A stretch of 52,998 nt of DNA from contig CAIWTJ010000106.1 of assembly GCA_903915535.1 (NCBI GenBank), positions 1-52,998 on the forward strand. Direction: 5' to 3'. The stretch's first letter is position 1. Each line of letters starts with the position of its first letter. The notes under the pieces are model-generated. The model made no database searches and was not told where the DNA came from. It worked only from the letters and a program-made list of their open reading frames with translations. Positions 17,685-25,983 of this stretch are shown in pieces. This DNA is from Enhydrobacter aerosaccus. Its GTDB lineage: Bacteria > Pseudomonadota > Alphaproteobacteria > Reyranellales > Reyranellaceae. A program made the position numbers and the translations under genes.

Positions 17685-19166
17685 CTAGAGCGGCGGCACC
17701 GGATAGATTTTGGCGGCGTCGGCGTGCAGCTTCGCCCGGGACGCGGCACGCGTGTACATCATGTGACCGCCGGCATAGACGTTCAATGTCACGCGACCCT
17801 CCGTCAGCGACGGCGGCAGGCGGTCGATCACGAAGCGGCTGGTCATGTACGGCGTCACCAGGTCCGTCATGCCGTGCGCGATCATCACCTTCAATTGCGG
17901 ATTGGCGGCCAGCGCTTCGCGCAGCGAATTGGCGCCGCCGACATAGCCGCCGCGGGAGTTGTCTCGCCAAGTCCACTGGCGTCCCACCTCGGGATTCGAG
18001 ATTCGATAGGGCTGGCTCGTCACGACGCCGAGCTTGTCCCTCAAATGCTCCGTCATGGCCGTGGTGAGCACCGGGATCAGCCCATCGAAGACAGGATCCT
18101 GCCGGAAATCCTTGGAGGCGGGATAGGGATCGAGTCCCGCGACCGATATGTCGTAGCGACTGACGAGCTGGTTGTCGGAGCGGCGGGTCTCCTTCGCGAA
18201 GAGATCCATGGTTATGAGGCCATCGTGCTGCGCGACCAGCTCTTCCGGCAACCCGGTGTAGCGGGCGACCTCGGCAGTCACCTTTTTCATGGCCGCGGGA
18301 TCGCGCGGCGTTGCAACCAGCGCGGCGAGATAGGGACCCATCGCGAACCGTTCGACTTCCGCCAGGGCCTCGGGCGTCGCACTTCCGGCGCGCTCGATCT
18401 TGCCGGCGGCGTAGGACGGAAGGCGGAGCGCGTAGGGCAGCGGCTCGAACTCGTTGCCGCCGATCAGGCTGAACTCGATCACCGGCGAGATCATGACGAC
18501 GCCCATCAGGCTGATGCCGTGATCGTTGCTCAGCAACTGCGGCAGGCGTGCCGCGCGAAGTCCGCCGAAGCTTTCGCCGACAAGATATTTGGGCGAGCTG
18601 ATGCGGCTGTTGCGCCTGACGTAGAAATCGATGAACGAGGCAAGGGAAAATAGATCGTCGCGCACGTTGTAGTACTGCCGACCCGCGTCGCCGGTCGTGC
18701 TGTAGCCCGTGCCGATGGGGTCGATGAAGACGAGATCGGTGAGGTCGAGCCAGCTGTCGGGATTGTCGACGAGGTGCACGGGTTGCGCCGGCATCTGGCC
18801 GCCGGCGCCGAATTCGACCACCCGGGGCCCGAGCGCCCCGACGTGGAGGTAGGCCGAGCTGGCGCCGGGGCCGCCGTTGAAGATGAAGGTGAGCGGTCGC
18901 GCATCGCGCACGCCGCGGTCGCGAATATAGGCGGTGTAGAAGATCGCGGGCTGCTGGTCGCCCTTGGGGGCGCCGATCGGCAATGTCCCCGCGGTGACGG
19001 TGAATGCCGCTTCCGAGCGTCCGACCTTGAAACGATGGTGCGTGACCGTTTCGACCGGCACGGTGCTTGCAGCCTCTGCTTGCGCGGGACGTGCCCGTTC
19101 CTGCGCGCCGGCAGGGACCGCCGCGGCGCACGAGAGCAGAAGAACCAGCAGGAATCGGGCGATCAT
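17685..19166 (-). CDS. S10 serine carboxypeptidase-like exported hydrolase
   Basis: I chose ATG 19166 (signal peptide MIARFLLVLLLSCAAAVPAG, cut after GAQ) with AAGAGG 7 bases upstream. The 493-residue product has the S10 layout: FNGGPGASS (96-104) as the oxyanion region, DPIGTGYS (149-156), the nucleophile Ser199 in VGESFGG, an Asp in GMTDLVTP and a His in AGGHMMY. S10 enzymes remove C-terminal residues from peptides, and bacterial members act in the periplasm or outside the cell. All three catalytic residues are present. The gene diverges from the Pat-type gene across 95 bases. Confidence 0.87.
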   Translation of the reverse strand: MIARFLLVLLLSCAAAVPAGAQERARPAQAEAASTVPVETVTHHRFKVGRSEAAFTVTAGTLPIGAPKGDQQPAIFYTAYIRDRGVRDARPLTFIFNGGPGASSAYLHVGALGPRVVEFGAGGQMPAQPVHLVDNPDSWLDLTDLVFIDPIGTGYSTTGDAGRQYYNVRDDLFSLASFIDFYVRRNSRISSPKYLVGESFGGLRAARLPQLLSNDHGISLMGVVMISPVIEFSLIGGNEFEPLPYALRLPSYAAGKIERAGSATPEALAEVERFAMGPYLAALVATPRDPAAMKKVTAEVARYTGLPEELVAQHDGLITMDLFAKETRRSDNQLVSRYDISVAGLDPYPASKDFRQDPVFDGLIPVLTTAMTEHLRDKLGVVTSQPYRISNPEVGRQWTWRDNSRGGYVGGANSLREALAANPQLKVMIAHGMTDLVTPYMTSRFVIDRLPPSLTEGRVTLNVYAGGHMMYTRAASRAKLHADAAKIYPVPPL

Positions 19167-19261
19167 GAAGAAACCTCTTGGGGCAGAAACCGAGCCGCTC
19201 TTGTCCACACACGGCTTGGCTGGCATGCCTTCGTGCCAATTGTCGGCGAGAGGGCAAGCCT

Positions 19262-21928
19262 GTGTCCACACGTAACCTCGACGCCCTGGTCGAGCCCAAG
19301 TCGGTCGTGGCGATCGGCGCCAGCGACCGCAAAGGCTCGGTCGGCGAAGCCGTCACGCGCAACCTGCTGGCGGGCGGGTTCAAGGGCGAGATCCATCTTG
19401 TGAACGTGAAGGGCGGCGAGATCGCGGGCCGTCCGGTCCTGCGTTCGCTGGCCGAGCTCCCGGCGCCGGCCGACCTGGCCATCGTGATGACGCCTCCGGA
19501 GACCGTACCGGGCGTCATCGCCGAACTCGGGGCGCGCGGCACCAAGGTCGCCGTCGTCATCACCGCCGGTCCCGGCGCGGGACCGTTCGCGAAGGTCGCC
19601 AATGCGCAATGGCGGCAGAGTCTGCTCGATGCGGCCAAGCCGAACCTGCTGCGCATCGTCGGACCCAACTGCATCGGCTACGCCGCGCCCCGCATCGGAC
19701 TGAACGCGAGCTTCGGGCCGGGCAAGCTGAAAGCCGGAAAAATTGCGGCCGTGGCGCAGTCCGGCGCCGTCCTGGCAGCGCTCGCGGACTGGGGCTCGGC
19801 GCAGGGCATCGGCTTCTCGCACCTGGTGTCCATGGGCGACATGGCCGACGTCGATTTCGGCGACGTGCTCGACATCCTCGCGCGCGATCTCGAGACGCGC
19901 GCGATCCTGATGTACGTCGAGGGCATTACCCACGCACGCAAGTTCATGTCCGCCGCGCGCGGCATTGCGCGCATGAAGCCGGTGATCGTGCTCAAGGCGG
20001 GCCGTCATGCGGCGGCGGCACAGGCCGCGGCCTCGCATACAGGCTCGATGGCGGGCTCGGCCGCCGTCTACGACGCAGCCTTCGCGCGTGCGGGACTCGT
20101 GCGGGTGGCGGGGCTGGGGGAACTGTTCGATGCTGCCGAGACGCTGGGCCACAGCATCGTGCCGCGCAACGAGCGGCTGGCGATCCTGACCAACGGTGGC
20201 GGCGTCGGTATCGTCGCGACCGATCTGCTGCTCGACGGCGGTGGCGAACTGGCGACGCTCTCGCCGCAGACGATCGAAACCCTCGACAAGGTCATGCCGC
20301 GCACCTGGTCGCGTGCCAATCCCGTGGACATCGTGGGCGATGCCGACGGTCCGCGGTATGCCGCCGCGCTCGACGCCCTGGCGGCCGATCGCGGCGTGGG
20401 CGCGGTGCTCGTGATGAATGTGCCGACCGCGCTCACCTCGTCGGAGGACGCCGCCCGCGCGGTGGCATCGGCGCCGGGCGGGCGCAACGTGCCGGTGATC
20501 GGTTGCTGGGTCGGCGGCCCCGATGCCGAGGCGGGACGCAGGGTACTGCACGAAAAGGGCATCCCGGCCTACGACACGCCGCTGCGCGCCGTGCGCGGCG
20601 TCATGCATATCGTCGAGTATCGCCGCGGCCAGCGCGCCTTGCAGCAGACGCCACCCTCGATTCCCGAGGTGCGCGCCGACACCGCCCTCGTGCGGACGAT
20701 CGTGGCCGCCGCGCTGAAGGAGGGCCGCAACCTTCTGACCGAGCCAGAAGCGAAGAACGTTCTGGCGGCCTATGGCATTCCGGTCGTGCCCACGGATATC
20801 GTGACGGATGCCGCCGCCGCCGCTGCTGCCGCGACGAAAATCGGCTTTCCCGTCGCGCTGAAGGTCCTGTCGCGCGAGATCACGCACAAGTCGGATGTCG
20901 GCGGGGTCGCGCTAGATCTTGGGTCGGAGCAGGCCGTGATCGATGCAGTGCGCGACATGACCAATCGTGTCTGCACGGCCGCGCCCGGCGCCGTGCTCGA
21001 CGGTTTCGTCGTCCAGCCGATGATCAGGCGTCACGACGCCATCGAGCTGATCCTGGGCGCGACCGAAGATCCCGTCTTCGGGCCGATCGTGATGGTGGGC
21101 CATGGCGGCGTCGCGGCGGAAGTGATCGACGACAAGGCGCTGGCGCTGCCGCCGCTCGACGCGGTGCTGGCGGAGGAGGCGCTCAGCCGCACGCGGGTCG
21201 ATCGTCTGCTGCGCGGCTATCGCGACCGGCCACCCGCCGCGCGCGAGGCGGTGGGCGAGGCGATGATCCGCCTGTCCCAGCTCATCGCCGACGTCGACGA
21301 GATTGCCGAACTCGATATCAATCCGCTGCTGGTCGACGCCAAGGGCGTGATCGCGCTCGATGCCCGGATTGTGGTGCGCAAACCCGCCAGGGAAGAACGG
21401 GCCGCGCGGTTTGCGATCAAGCCCTATCCGGTCGAACTCGAGGCTGCCATCGACCACAACGGCGAGAAACTGCGTATCCGGCCTATCAGGCCGCAGGACG
21501 AGGGCATGCTGAGCGCGTTCGCGCGCCAGCTCACGCGCGAGGACATCCGGCTGCGCTTCTTCGGTCCGGTCCGCGAACTCACGCACGAAATGGCCGCGCG
21601 GCTCACCCAGATCGACTACGACCGCGAGATGGCGTTCCTGTTGCTGGACGGCGAGGAGCTGCTGGGCGTGGGCCGGATCGCGGCCGAACCCAATTTCGAG
21701 CAGGCCGAGTTCGCGCTGGTCGTGGCCTCGCACCGGCAGCGCCACGGCTATGGCGAGCTGCTGCTGCGCCATGTGATCTCCTACGCCCGGGCGAAGGGCA
21801 TCAAGCGGGTGATCGGACATGTGCTGCGCGAGAATCAGAAGATGCTGTCGCTGACCGAGCGACTGGGCTTCGAGAGGCAGCGCGGGACGAGTGGCGGCTA
21901 CGACTTAAGCGTCCTGAAGTTGCTTTAG
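19262..21928 (+). CDS. Pat-type protein acetyltransferase: NDP-forming acyl-CoA synthetase plus GNAT
   Basis: The GTG at 19262 gives a product beginning STRNLDALVEPKSVVAIGAS, the usual N terminus, at 888 residues, close to E. coli YfiQ (PatZ). Domains in order: CoA-binding Rossmann fold (about 1-130), succinyl-CoA-ligase-like flavodoxin folds (about 140-460), ATP-grasp (about 480-690, with VALKVLSREITHKSDVGGV) and a C-terminal GNAT domain (about 720-885, with RQRHGYGELLLRHV). Homologues acetylate lysines of enzymes such as acetyl-CoA synthetase and so tune carbon use. An upstream TTG at 19178 would intrude into the divergent promoter region and is less likely. Confidence 0.88.
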   Translation: MSTRNLDALVEPKSVVAIGASDRKGSVGEAVTRNLLAGGFKGEIHLVNVKGGEIAGRPVLRSLAELPAPADLAIVMTPPETVPGVIAELGARGTKVAVVITAGPGAGPFAKVANAQWRQSLLDAAKPNLLRIVGPNCIGYAAPRIGLNASFGPGKLKAGKIAAVAQSGAVLAALADWGSAQGIGFSHLVSMGDMADVDFGDVLDILARDLETRAILMYVEGITHARKFMSAARGIARMKPVIVLKAGRHAAAAQAAASHTGSMAGSAAVYDAAFARAGLVRVAGLGELFDAAETLGHSIVPRNERLAILTNGGGVGIVATDLLLDGGGELATLSPQTIETLDKVMPRTWSRANPVDIVGDADGPRYAAALDALAADRGVGAVLVMNVPTALTSSEDAARAVASAPGGRNVPVIGCWVGGPDAEAGRRVLHEKGIPAYDTPLRAVRGVMHIVEYRRGQRALQQTPPSIPEVRADTALVRTIVAAALKEGRNLLTEPEAKNVLAAYGIPVVPTDIVTDAAAAAAAATKIGFPVALKVLSREITHKSDVGGVALDLGSEQAVIDAVRDMTNRVCTAAPGAVLDGFVVQPMIRRHDAIELILGATEDPVFGPIVMVGHGGVAAEVIDDKALALPPLDAVLAEEALSRTRVDRLLRGYRDRPPAAREAVGEAMIRLSQLIADVDEIAELDINPLLVDAKGVIALDARIVVRKPAREERAARFAIKPYPVELEAAIDHNGEKLRIRPIRPQDEGMLSAFARQLTREDIRLRFFGPVRELTHEMAARLTQIDYDREMAFLLLDGEELLGVGRIAAEPNFEQAEFALVVASHRQRHGYGELLLRHVISYARAKGIKRVIGHVLRENQKMLSLTERLGFERQRGTSGGYDLSVLKLL

Positions 21929-22013
21929 CGGATTGTATTGATTGTTTTGTCTCAGACTCTGAACTAAGGCAAAATAGTGGCGTGAGACCAAGGACTTGGA
22001 GTCGATCGCTCAG

Positions 22014-23129
22014 ATGGCGTCTAAGAAGAACAGAAGCAGGAAGTCGAACAGAAGGAGTCCGAAAACGCCCGGCTCGCTTCACACATGGTTCACGGTTCGC
22101 AGTGCGGCGGTTCGGGCGTGGGTCGAGGGGCATCGCTGGCACTCGATCGTCATCGGAATCGCCGTGCTTTTCATCGGCAGTCTCGTGGGCGGCTACTGGA
22201 TCGCCCAGCGCCTGGACTCCTCGGATCGCGACCAGCTGGCGCGCGAGACCCTGGAGCAGATGAAGAAGGAGGCGCCGCCGGCGAAGTACGCCTCGATCGA
22301 CGAAATTCCGGGATTGCCGCGCTACAAGGAGACCGGGCAGCCGGTGGCGACCATCGAGGAGAAGCCGCGCGCCCGTCCGCAGGTCCTGGTTGCGGCGGCC
22401 TCGTCGCAGGCGGCCTGGAAACGCAATGCGGTGCCGTTCGGCGACCTCAATGCCAAGCCGTTGGTCGCCATTGTCATCGACGACGTGGGCATCGACCGGC
22501 CGCACTCGAAGCGCGCCTGGGAGTTGCCGGGACCGCTTACGATGTCCTTCCTGCCGTACGCCAAGGACCTGCGCGAACAGGCCAAGGCCGCGCGGGGGCG
22601 GGGGCAGGAGCTGATGCTGCATCTGCCGATGGAGCCGACAGGCCGCGCCGATCCGGGGCCGGGCGCGCTGCTGGTGTCGCTGGGCGACGCGGAGCTGAAG
22701 CAGAGGGTGACGACGGCGCTCGACAGCTTCGACGGCTACGTCGGCGTGAACAATCACATGGGCAGCCGCTTCACCGCCAACAAGCCGGACATGGAAACCG
22801 TGCTGAAGCTCTTCAAGGCGCGCGGCCTGATGTTTCTCGACTCGCGCACGACGGCGCAAACGGTGGGCGAGCAGACCGCGCAGGAGCTGGGCGTGCCGAA
22901 CATGCCGCGCAACGTCTTCCTCGACGACGATGAATCTCCGGAGGCCGTGCGCCGCAAGCTGGCCGAGACCGAGGCGATCGCGCGACGGCAGGGCTTTGTC
23001 GTGGCGATCGGCCATCCGCACGAAGCGACCTTGCAGGCGCTGGCCGAATGGCTGCCGGGTCTCCCCGCCAAAGGTCTCGTTCTGGCGCCCGCGACAGCCG
23101 TACTGCGCAAGCGCAACGGCTGGGAGTGA
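22014..23129 (+). CDS. divergent polysaccharide deacetylase family protein (YibQ-like)
   Basis: I chose ATG 22014 (MASKKNRSRKSNRRSP); a TTG at 21996 is the alternative. The 371-residue product has a very basic cytoplasmic start, one membrane helix (about 45-65, IVIGIAVLFIGSLVGGYWIA), a linker and then the catalytic-like domain. Motifs typical of the family are VAIVIDDVGIDRP, LTMSFLPYAKDL, LMLHLPMEPTG, GVNNHMGSRFT and AIGHPHEATL. Members are related to NodB-type deacetylases and are usually found near cell-envelope peptidases such as CtpA; here that neighbour is missing. It probably works on periplasmic glycan, but the reaction is not established. Confidence 0.85.
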   Translation: MASKKNRSRKSNRRSPKTPGSLHTWFTVRSAAVRAWVEGHRWHSIVIGIAVLFIGSLVGGYWIAQRLDSSDRDQLARETLEQMKKEAPPAKYASIDEIPGLPRYKETGQPVATIEEKPRARPQVLVAAASSQAAWKRNAVPFGDLNAKPLVAIVIDDVGIDRPHSKRAWELPGPLTMSFLPYAKDLREQAKAARGRGQELMLHLPMEPTGRADPGPGALLVSLGDAELKQRVTTALDSFDGYVGVNNHMGSRFTANKPDMETVLKLFKARGLMFLDSRTTAQTVGEQTAQELGVPNMPRNVFLDDDESPEAVRRKLAETEAIARRQGFVVAIGHPHEATLQALAEWLPGLPAKGLVLAPATAVLRKRNGWE

Positions 23130-23266
23130 GATCGTCCGTTTCAAGCCGGCCAGCGATATGTTGCCAGTAACGACCGTAATAGGCGATCCCGTGCGACACG
23201 CCTATGTTGGACGTCCGACGTCATTGCGAGCGTGTTGCATCGACGCCAGGTGTAGAGCGATGTTTG

Positions 23267-23365
23267 CGACGGTTTAGGAACGGTTTTCGACGGTTTATGC
23301 TTTTCAGAAATCGAGAAGGAACAACGACCTGGAGCGGGACGGCTCCCAATGCGGTTTTTAAACCG
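23267..23365 (+). repeat. phased CGGTTT motif cluster with a CGGTTT/AAACCG dyad
   Basis: CGGTTT occurs at 23270-23275, 23281-23286 and 23291-23296, that is 11 and 10 bases apart, about one helical turn each. The outer two sit in the longer direct repeat CGACGGTTTA (23267-23276 and 23288-23297). A fourth copy at 23352-23357 forms a dyad with AAACCG at 23360-23365. The cluster lies in the 366-base gap before the gamma-glutamyltransferase-like gene and looks like a regulator binding region. Confidence 0.55.
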
Positions 23366-23383
23366 GGAAAACGGCAAAGGGCG

Positions 23384-23464
23384 GACTCGCGAGGAGCTCG
23401 CGAGTCCTCGCGAGGAATGGCATCGGATGTAGCCTGGCCAATGTTTTAGGCCAATCCTCGCGAG
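23384..23464. repeat. four CTCGCGAG palindromes, two forming a hairpin
   Basis: The 8-base palindrome CTCGCGAG appears at 23386-23393, 23397-23404, 23407-23414 and 23457-23464. The first two lie in a longer perfect inverted repeat, GACTCGCGAG-GAG-CTCGCGAGTC (23384-23406). Between the third and fourth there is a direct repeat GGCCAAT around 23436-23455. The last palindrome ends 31 bases before the GTG of the next gene. No T-run follows, so it is not a standard terminator. Confidence 0.6.
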
Positions 23465-23495
23465 GCGATGTTTTTTGAGAGTGGAGGAAACAGGC

Positions 23496-25112
23496 GTGCG
23501 CTATCACAAGCAGGCGATGATCGTGGCTCCGCAGCCGGAGCCCACGGAAGCGGGCGCGGATGTGCTGCGCGAAGGCGGCAACGCGGTCGACGCGGGCATC
23601 GCCTGCGCACTGGTGCAGGGCGTGGTCGATCCGCAGATGTGCGGCATCGCGGGCTTCGGAAGTTGCGGCATCTACATGCCCGGCAAGAAGTTCCACGGCT
23701 ACATCGATGCGCACGCACCGGCGCCGCTGGCCGCGCGGCCCGACATGTGGGCCAATCTGATCGAAGGCGAGGCGCGCGACGGCTACGGCTTCATCCTGAA
23801 GGGAAGGGTGAACGACATCGGCTACAAGTCGATCTGCGCGCCGGCCAATCTCAAGATGTACTACGAAGCCCACAAGGAGCACGGCTCGCTGCCGTGGTCG
23901 CGTATCGTCGAGCCTGCCATTCATTGGGCGGAGAACGGCTGGACGGTGCGCCCGCACGTCCATTTCTGGTGGGCCGACGACGGCGCCTTCGGCCGCGCGC
24001 CCAATTTCGAGCGCACCGGCTTCACGCCGGCGGCCCGCGCCCTCTATTGCCGACCCGACGGCACGCCCAAGAGGGTGGGCGACGCCGTGCTGAACCGTGA
24101 CTACGGCCAGACCTTGCGCGCCATCGCCAAAGGCGGCGCCGATGTCTTCTACTCGGGCGAGATCGCGCGTGCGATCGACGAGGACATGAAGAAGAACGAC
24201 GCGCTGCTGTCGATCGAGGATCTCAAGGCGTGGAAGGCCGCGCGCAACAAGCCGCTGTGGGGCAAGTACCGCGGCTACGACGTCTCGACAAACCAGCCGC
24301 CGGGCGGCGGCGTGATGCTGCTCGAGATGCTGAATATCCTCGAGAACTTCGACCTGCGCGGGATGGAGCACAATTCGGCGGAGTACGTCCGCATCGTGTG
24401 CGAGGCAATGAAGCGCGCGACGATCGACAAGGACCTCAAGGTCGGCGACCCGAAATTCGTGACCGTGCCGGTCGAGGAACTGACGTCGAAGGCCTACGCC
24501 AGGCCGATGGCCGATGAGATAAGGCGCGGCGTGAAGGCCTCGGTGACGCGCTTCAACACGGGAAACGTCTCGAAGGACACGACGCACATCTCCGTGCTCG
24601 ACAAGGACGGCAACTGCTTCTCCATGACCCATTCGCTCGGCATGCCGTCGGGCGTGATCTCGCCGGGCCTGGGCTTCATGTACAACGGCTGCATGGGCGT
24701 GTTCGATCCGCGGCCGGGCCGCGCCGGCTCGATCGCGCCGGGCAAGGCGCGCTTCAGCTCGGTCGTGCCCTCGATCATCTTCAAGGACGGCAAGCCGCAC
24801 CTGATCATCGGCGCGCCCGGCGCCACGCAGATCGCGATGGGCGTGCTGCACGTGATCCTGAACGCGCTCGACTTCGACATGACCATGGTCGAGGCCGTGA
24901 GTGCCGCGCGCTTCTCGTCGACGTCCGACACGATCGACATCTCGAACCGCATCCAGGGCCGGGTCGAGCGGGAGCTGAAGGCGCAGGGATACCCCGTCGT
25001 ACGCAGCCCCTACGGCTTCGGCTTCGCCGCGGTCCACGGCATCCGCATCCATGAGGACGGTCTCGACGGTGGCGCAGACCCCGGACACGACGGTGTAGTC
25101 ATCGCCGTGTAG
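23496..25112 (+). CDS. gamma-glutamyltransferase-family Ntn-hydrolase, diverged
   Basis: The GTG at 23496 has a perfect GGAGG 8 bases before it and gives 538 residues without a signal peptide, so the protein is probably cytoplasmic, unlike E. coli GGT. The self-processing site is clear: the nucleophile Thr lies in KDTTHISVLDKDGN, which begins the small subunit. The substrate site differs from E. coli GGT. The Arg of DFREMAP aligns with His in YIDAHAPAP, the Asp pair of NNQMDDFS aligns with Gly-Val in YNGCMGVFD and the GSPGGS oxyanion loop reads GAPGAT. I infer a GGT-fold hydrolase or transferase with another substrate. It converges on the catabolic operon, 10 bases away. Confidence 0.8.
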   Translation: MRYHKQAMIVAPQPEPTEAGADVLREGGNAVDAGIACALVQGVVDPQMCGIAGFGSCGIYMPGKKFHGYIDAHAPAPLAARPDMWANLIEGEARDGYGFILKGRVNDIGYKSICAPANLKMYYEAHKEHGSLPWSRIVEPAIHWAENGWTVRPHVHFWWADDGAFGRAPNFERTGFTPAARALYCRPDGTPKRVGDAVLNRDYGQTLRAIAKGGADVFYSGEIARAIDEDMKKNDALLSIEDLKAWKAARNKPLWGKYRGYDVSTNQPPGGGVMLLEMLNILENFDLRGMEHNSAEYVRIVCEAMKRATIDKDLKVGDPKFVTVPVEELTSKAYARPMADEIRRGVKASVTRFNTGNVSKDTTHISVLDKDGNCFSMTHSLGMPSGVISPGLGFMYNGCMGVFDPRPGRAGSIAPGKARFSSVVPSIIFKDGKPHLIIGAPGATQIAMGVLHVILNALDFDMTMVEAVSAARFSSTSDTIDISNRIQGRVERELKAQGYPVVRSPYGFGFAAVHGIRIHEDGLDGGADPGHDGVVIAV

Positions 25113-25122
25113 TGGGACGGCT

Positions 25123-25971
25123 TCAGCCCAGTGCCCTCATCGCCGCGACGCCCTTGTCGAGCACCGGCAGCACCTTGTCCTTCGACTCGGCGGGAACACC
25201 GAACACGACCCGGTCGACGCCGGCATCGCGGGCGCGCTTCAGGGAGTCGGCGTCCATGCCGACACCGAACAAGGTAACCGGCACATCCTGGGTCGTGCGG
25301 CCTGCTTCCTTCAGCAGCTCGAGGAACGGCGGGATCATCGCCAGCGTGTCGCCGCCGCGGCCGCCGATCGGCATCCAGCCGTTGGCGTAGGCGATGGCGC
25401 GCTTCGCGCCGTGCGGGAAGCCGCCGCCGACGATTATCGGGGGGTGCGGCTTCTGCACCGGCTTGGGCCACTGCATCATCTCGTCGAACTTCACCAGGTC
25501 GCCCGAATATTTCGGCTTGGACTTGCCCCAGATCTCCTTCATCGCCTCGATGCGCTCGCGCATCAGCTTGAAGCGGCCCTTGAAATCGGTCGTGCCGTGG
25601 TCGGCCATCTCCTCGGCGTTCCAGCCGCCCCCGATGCCGAACAGGAATCGACCGTTGCTGATGCGATCGAGCGTCGCCACTTCCTTGGCCGTGTAGATCG
25701 GATCGCGCTGCACGACGAGACAGACGCCAGTGCCGAGCTTGATGGTCTTGGTGACGGCGGCGGCCGCCGTAAGCGCCAGGAACTGATCGTAGGTGTCGTA
25801 GTACCATTTGGGCAGGTCGGGCCCGCCCGGCCACGGCGACTTGCGGCTGGTCGGGATGTGACTGTGCTCGGGAAACCAGACCGACTCGTAGCCGCGGTTC
25901 TCCGCCTCCACCGCCAGCTCGTGCGGCGCGATCGTGTAGTCGGTCGGAAACATCGTGATGCCGAATTTCAT
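25123..25971 (-). CDS. LLM-class flavin/F420-dependent oxidoreductase
   Basis: The 282-residue product is a luciferase-like TIM barrel: MKFGITMFPTDYTIAPHELA at the start, YESVWFPEHSHIP, the IKLGTGVCLVVQRDPIYTAKE strand-loop and FGIGGGWNAEEM, as in the probable F420-dependent subclass. Relatives use reduced FMN or F420 for monooxygenation or hydride transfer; the RutA branch opens amide-containing rings. The sequence does not decide the cofactor or substrate. It is the last gene of the minus-strand unit, 12 bases after the amidase stop. Confidence 0.82.
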   Translation of the reverse strand: MKFGITMFPTDYTIAPHELAVEAENRGYESVWFPEHSHIPTSRKSPWPGGPDLPKWYYDTYDQFLALTAAAAVTKTIKLGTGVCLVVQRDPIYTAKEVATLDRISNGRFLFGIGGGWNAEEMADHGTTDFKGRFKLMRERIEAMKEIWGKSKPKYSGDLVKFDEMMQWPKPVQKPHPPIIVGGGFPHGAKRAIAYANGWMPIGGRGGDTLAMIPPFLELLKEAGRTTQDVPVTLFGVGMDADSLKRARDAGVDRVVFGVPAESKDKVLPVLDKGVAAMRALG

Positions 25972-25983
25972 TTCGCTCTCCCT

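Noticed and set aside
19178..19261. Upstream TTG start for the Pat-type gene
   Set aside because: It would add 28 residues unlike the family N terminus and occupy the divergent promoter region; the GTG at 19262 fits better.
23384..23464. CRISPR array
   Set aside because: The repeated unit is only 8 bases, unevenly spaced and without equal-length spacers.
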